Part shown: piece after piece, positions 16,127 through 17,311 of the stretch
Layout of the letters: each line of letters opens with the position of its first letter
How positions within the stretch are numbered: the stretch's first letter is position 1
Origin: Coriobacteriales bacterium
Lineage (GTDB): Bacteria; Actinomycetota; Coriobacteriia; Coriobacteriales; UBA8131
NCBI GenBank assembly: GCA_031282085.1
Contig: JAITEK010000009.1
Location: forward strand, 1 to 17,311
DNA length: 17,311 bases
Direction of reading: 5' to 3'
The notes under the pieces: generated by a model
Told to the model about the DNA's origin: nothing
The model's database searches: none
Seen by the model: only the letters and a program-made list of their open reading frames with translations
Translations under genes and position numbers: made by a program

Positions 16127-16561
16127 TTAGATCACAAAATCCCAGGCGCCGTCGTCGCGGTGGGCGTCGAGGATGTCTTGGAGGGTGAGGGCGTCGAGGT
16201 AGTCCGTCATCACCTTGCCGAGGCCGCTCCAGACGTCCTGGGCCATAACGCCGATCCGCCGGTCGCTTGCCGCAGAGAAGTCCTGGGGCTCCACGGGCTC
16301 TATCGAGCCTTCCGTGATGCGCAGGATGTCGCCGACCGTATAGGCGCTTGCGGGGCGATTGAGCTGGTAGCCGCCTTGGTAGCCGCGTACTGTGTTAAAG
16401 AAATCCGCCTTGTTGAGCAGCACCATGATCTGCTCAAGGTAGGTCTTTGAGATGCCCTGGCGGTCGGCGACCTCTCTCAGACGTATGTAACCGTCATTAA
16501 CATGCTCCGCAAAATCGAGCATGACGCGCAATGCGTATTGGCCTTTGGTAGATACCTTCAT
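16127..16561 (-). CDS. Rrf2-family transcriptional regulator, CymR-like
   Basis: 144 residues starting MKVSTKGQYALRVMLDFAEH. The ATG at 16561 has GAGGTG 4-5 bases upstream. An upstream in-frame ATG at 16633 would only add translated repeat sequence and is rejected. The winged helix spans about 26-67 (IRLREVADRQGISKTYLEQI, then RGYQGGYQL). The protein has no cysteine at all, so it cannot hold an IscR/NsrR-type [2Fe-2S] cluster. The C-terminal LTLQDILDAHRDDGAWDFVI resembles the CymR end (TLEDL...FYI). CymR represses cysteine-biosynthesis genes and binds DNA as a complex with CysK, which is encoded 3 kb away. Candidate sites in the window are the AAACTT-N3-AAGTTT palindrome before cysK and the 20-bp array. 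Assignment to CymR rather than another cluster-free Rrf2 protein is inference. Confidence 0.85.
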   Translation of the reverse strand: MKVSTKGQYALRVMLDFAEHVNDGYIRLREVADRQGISKTYLEQIMVLLNKADFFNTVRGYQGGYQLNRPASAYTVGDILRITEGSIEPVEPQDFSAASDRRIGVMAQDVWSGLGKVMTDYLDALTLQDILDAHRDDGAWDFVI

Positions 16562-16574
16562 AAACACCTCGCTT

Positions 16575-16627
16575 ATCCGCACGCGTCCGTGCACCTGTGG
16601 AAGATTCTGGGACAAGCCCAGAATGAC
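16575..16627 (+). repeat. Repeat element, copy 13
   Basis: TCCGCACGCGTCCGTGCACC followed by hairpin A ATTCTGGG-ACAAG-CCCAGAAT (16604-16624) and GAC. The middle part of the element is shortened. It lies directly upstream of the Rrf2 RBS and probably within or near that gene's promoter. Confidence 0.65.
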
Positions 16628-16820
16628 GAACACTTGCCTGCGCGCGTCCGCGCACCTGGGCAGAATATCTTTGTGCGCATAAGTGTAACGGCAAAAGCCG
16701 AGAAATACTACTAGGAATGTGGGTATTTCTCAAAAGGCGCCGCTCATCGTGCCGGCGGTCGCAAGAAATCGTCCCTAAAAAGTTGTACCAAAGCATCCCT
16801 GTTTGATAGGGTCACAGCGC

Positions 16821-16837
16821 GTTAGACTTGTTCTAAC
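16821..16837. promoter_or_regulatory. Palindromic candidate operator upstream of nrfA
   Basis: A perfect inverted repeat GTTAGA-N5-TCTAAC lies 98 bases before the nrfA start. A weak promoter-like pair, TTGTAC (about 16783-16788) with GATAGG (about 16805-16810), lies just upstream, which would put the palindrome around the transcription start. It does not match the FNR/CRP pattern TTGAT-N4-ATCAA. The regulator is unknown. Confidence 0.4.
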
Positions 16838-16934
16838 CGTGGGACGCGCAGGAGTCGTTCGCTGGGAGACAATGAGGTATTCCTGCGTGCTCTGCCTCGG
16901 GATATGCTGGAAAGAGGTAAAAGGAGGAACTGCC

Positions 16935-17311
16935 ATGAAAGGGATGAATCGTAGGCGATTCAATCGGTTGCTCGCGGGCGCTCTCGTCGCCGTCCTGCTG
17001 CTGGTGCTGATTGCCTGCGCCCCCAAGACCGGGGGCGAGCAAAGCGACCAGGGACAGACGAATGGTCCCCAGGCGCCGGTGGCCGCCGAGCCGACCGTCG
17101 CAAAGGACGCCGCGGGCGTTTGGACCGCGGACGCATGGAAGGAGATATACCCGCACGAGTACGAGACCTACATGCAAAACGCGATGAACAGCACGGAAGG
17201 CAACGAGACCGACCCGCATTTCGCGGTGCGGGGCGACATGGTGAAGATGTACCCCATGCTGCCGGTCATCTGGGCTGGTACGGGCTTCAACAAATTCTAC
17301 AACGAGCCGAA
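16935..17311 (+). CDS. nrfA: Ammonia-forming cytochrome c nitrite reductase NrfA, 5' part
   Basis: The first 125 residues; the gene runs off the window. NrfA reduces nitrite to ammonium with six electrons at the outer face of the membrane. Residues 5-28 are a basic region (NRRRF) plus a hydrophobic stretch ending in LIAC, a lipobox with Cys28, so the protein is probably a membrane-anchored lipoprotein, which suits a Gram-positive envelope. A low-complexity linker (about 30-55) leads to the NrfA N-terminal pattern WKEIYPHEYETYMQN (about 69-83) and VIWAGTGFNKFYNEP (about 111-125), which in NrfA precedes the first haem motifs. No CxxCH or CxxCK haem motif lies within the visible part, so the call rests on the flanking motif. 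ATG 16935 has AAGGAGGA 6 bases upstream. Transcribed divergently from the Rrf2 regulator. Confidence 0.75.
   Translation, partial: MKGMNRRRFNRLLAGALVAVLLLVLIACAPKTGGEQSDQGQTNGPQAPVAAEPTVAKDAAGVWTADAWKEIYPHEYETYMQNAMNSTEGNETDPHFAVRGDMVKMYPMLPVIWAGTGFNKFYNEP

Larger units (their letters stand above)
16562..16934. other. Divergent gap between the Rrf2 gene and nrfA
   Basis: 373 bases without a supported gene. It holds the Rrf2 RBS, a repeat element (16575-16627), a second half-copy GCGCGTCCGCGCACCTG (about 16640-16656), an AT-richer segment from 16660, the palindrome at 16821-16837, and the nrfA leader with RBS AAGGAGGA (16921-16928). Small frames on both strands have no recognisable family. 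Confidence 0.6.

Noticed and set aside
16127..16633. IscR, or a longer Rrf2 protein starting at 16633
   Set aside because: The protein contains no cysteine for a [2Fe-2S] cluster, and the extra N-terminal residues are translated repeat sequence without an RBS.

Overview
This is a nitrogen-fixation (nif) island of a high-GC, strictly anaerobic-type bacterium, followed by a smaller accessory and regulatory region and the start of a nitrite-reductase gene. The nitrogenase is the molybdenum enzyme of the Clostridium pasteurianum/methanogen type. The signs are the gene order nifH-nifI1-nifI2-nifD-nifK-nifE-nifN, a NifD with the Clostridium-type insertion, a NifK with a short N-terminus, a NifB without a C-terminal NifX-like domain, and a thioredoxin-fold [2Fe-2S] ferredoxin of the C. 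pasteurianum type. High GC content, frequent ATA isoleucine codons, strong Shine-Dalgarno sites and a CymR-like Rrf2 regulator suggest an anaerobic Gram-positive lineage, perhaps Coriobacteriia or a high-GC Firmicute. That placement is an inference and not firm.

Layout. Bases 1-189 hold the 3' end of nifB (+). nifV (290-1468, -) converges on it. A divergent intergenic region (1469-1917) carries two repeat elements and the candidate nifH promoter. Then come nifH, nifI1, nifI2, nifD and nifK with tight spacing or overlaps (1918-6462), a repeat-filled gap, and nifE, nifN, the [2Fe-2S] ferredoxin, an AnfO-family protein and an unnamed protein of MORN-like repeats with a C-terminal cysteine motif (6771-11718). 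After another block of repeats the strand switches. On the minus strand, read from right to left, lie a CymR-like Rrf2 regulator (16561-16127), a SatD-HTH-TPR fusion overlapping a DUF3307 membrane protein (15868-13185), and cysK (13030-12101). At the right edge nrfA begins on the plus strand (16935 to beyond the window).

How it fits together. NifV makes homocitrate, NifB makes the NifB-co precursor, and NifEN is the scaffold on which FeMo-co is matured. NifH delivers electrons to NifDK and takes part in cofactor maturation. NifI1/NifI2 are PII-type proteins that switch nitrogenase activity post-translationally in related systems. The ferredoxin is a plausible electron carrier or partner of the MoFe protein. 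CysK supplies cysteine, the ultimate sulfur source for the clusters, and the CymR-like regulator may control it. NrfA would make ammonia from nitrite, so the window joins two ammonium-producing routes.

Most worth a second look: (1) the two genes at the end of the nif run, especially the MORN-like/cysteine protein; (2) the SatD-HTH-TPR plus DUF3307 pair, with a freshly amplified 126-bp tandem array in the gene and a 3 x 20-bp operator-like array upstream; (3) a family of about 80-100-bp three-hairpin elements that fills nearly every intergenic gap, shows compensatory stem changes, and appears to have supplied the C-terminal tail of NifN.
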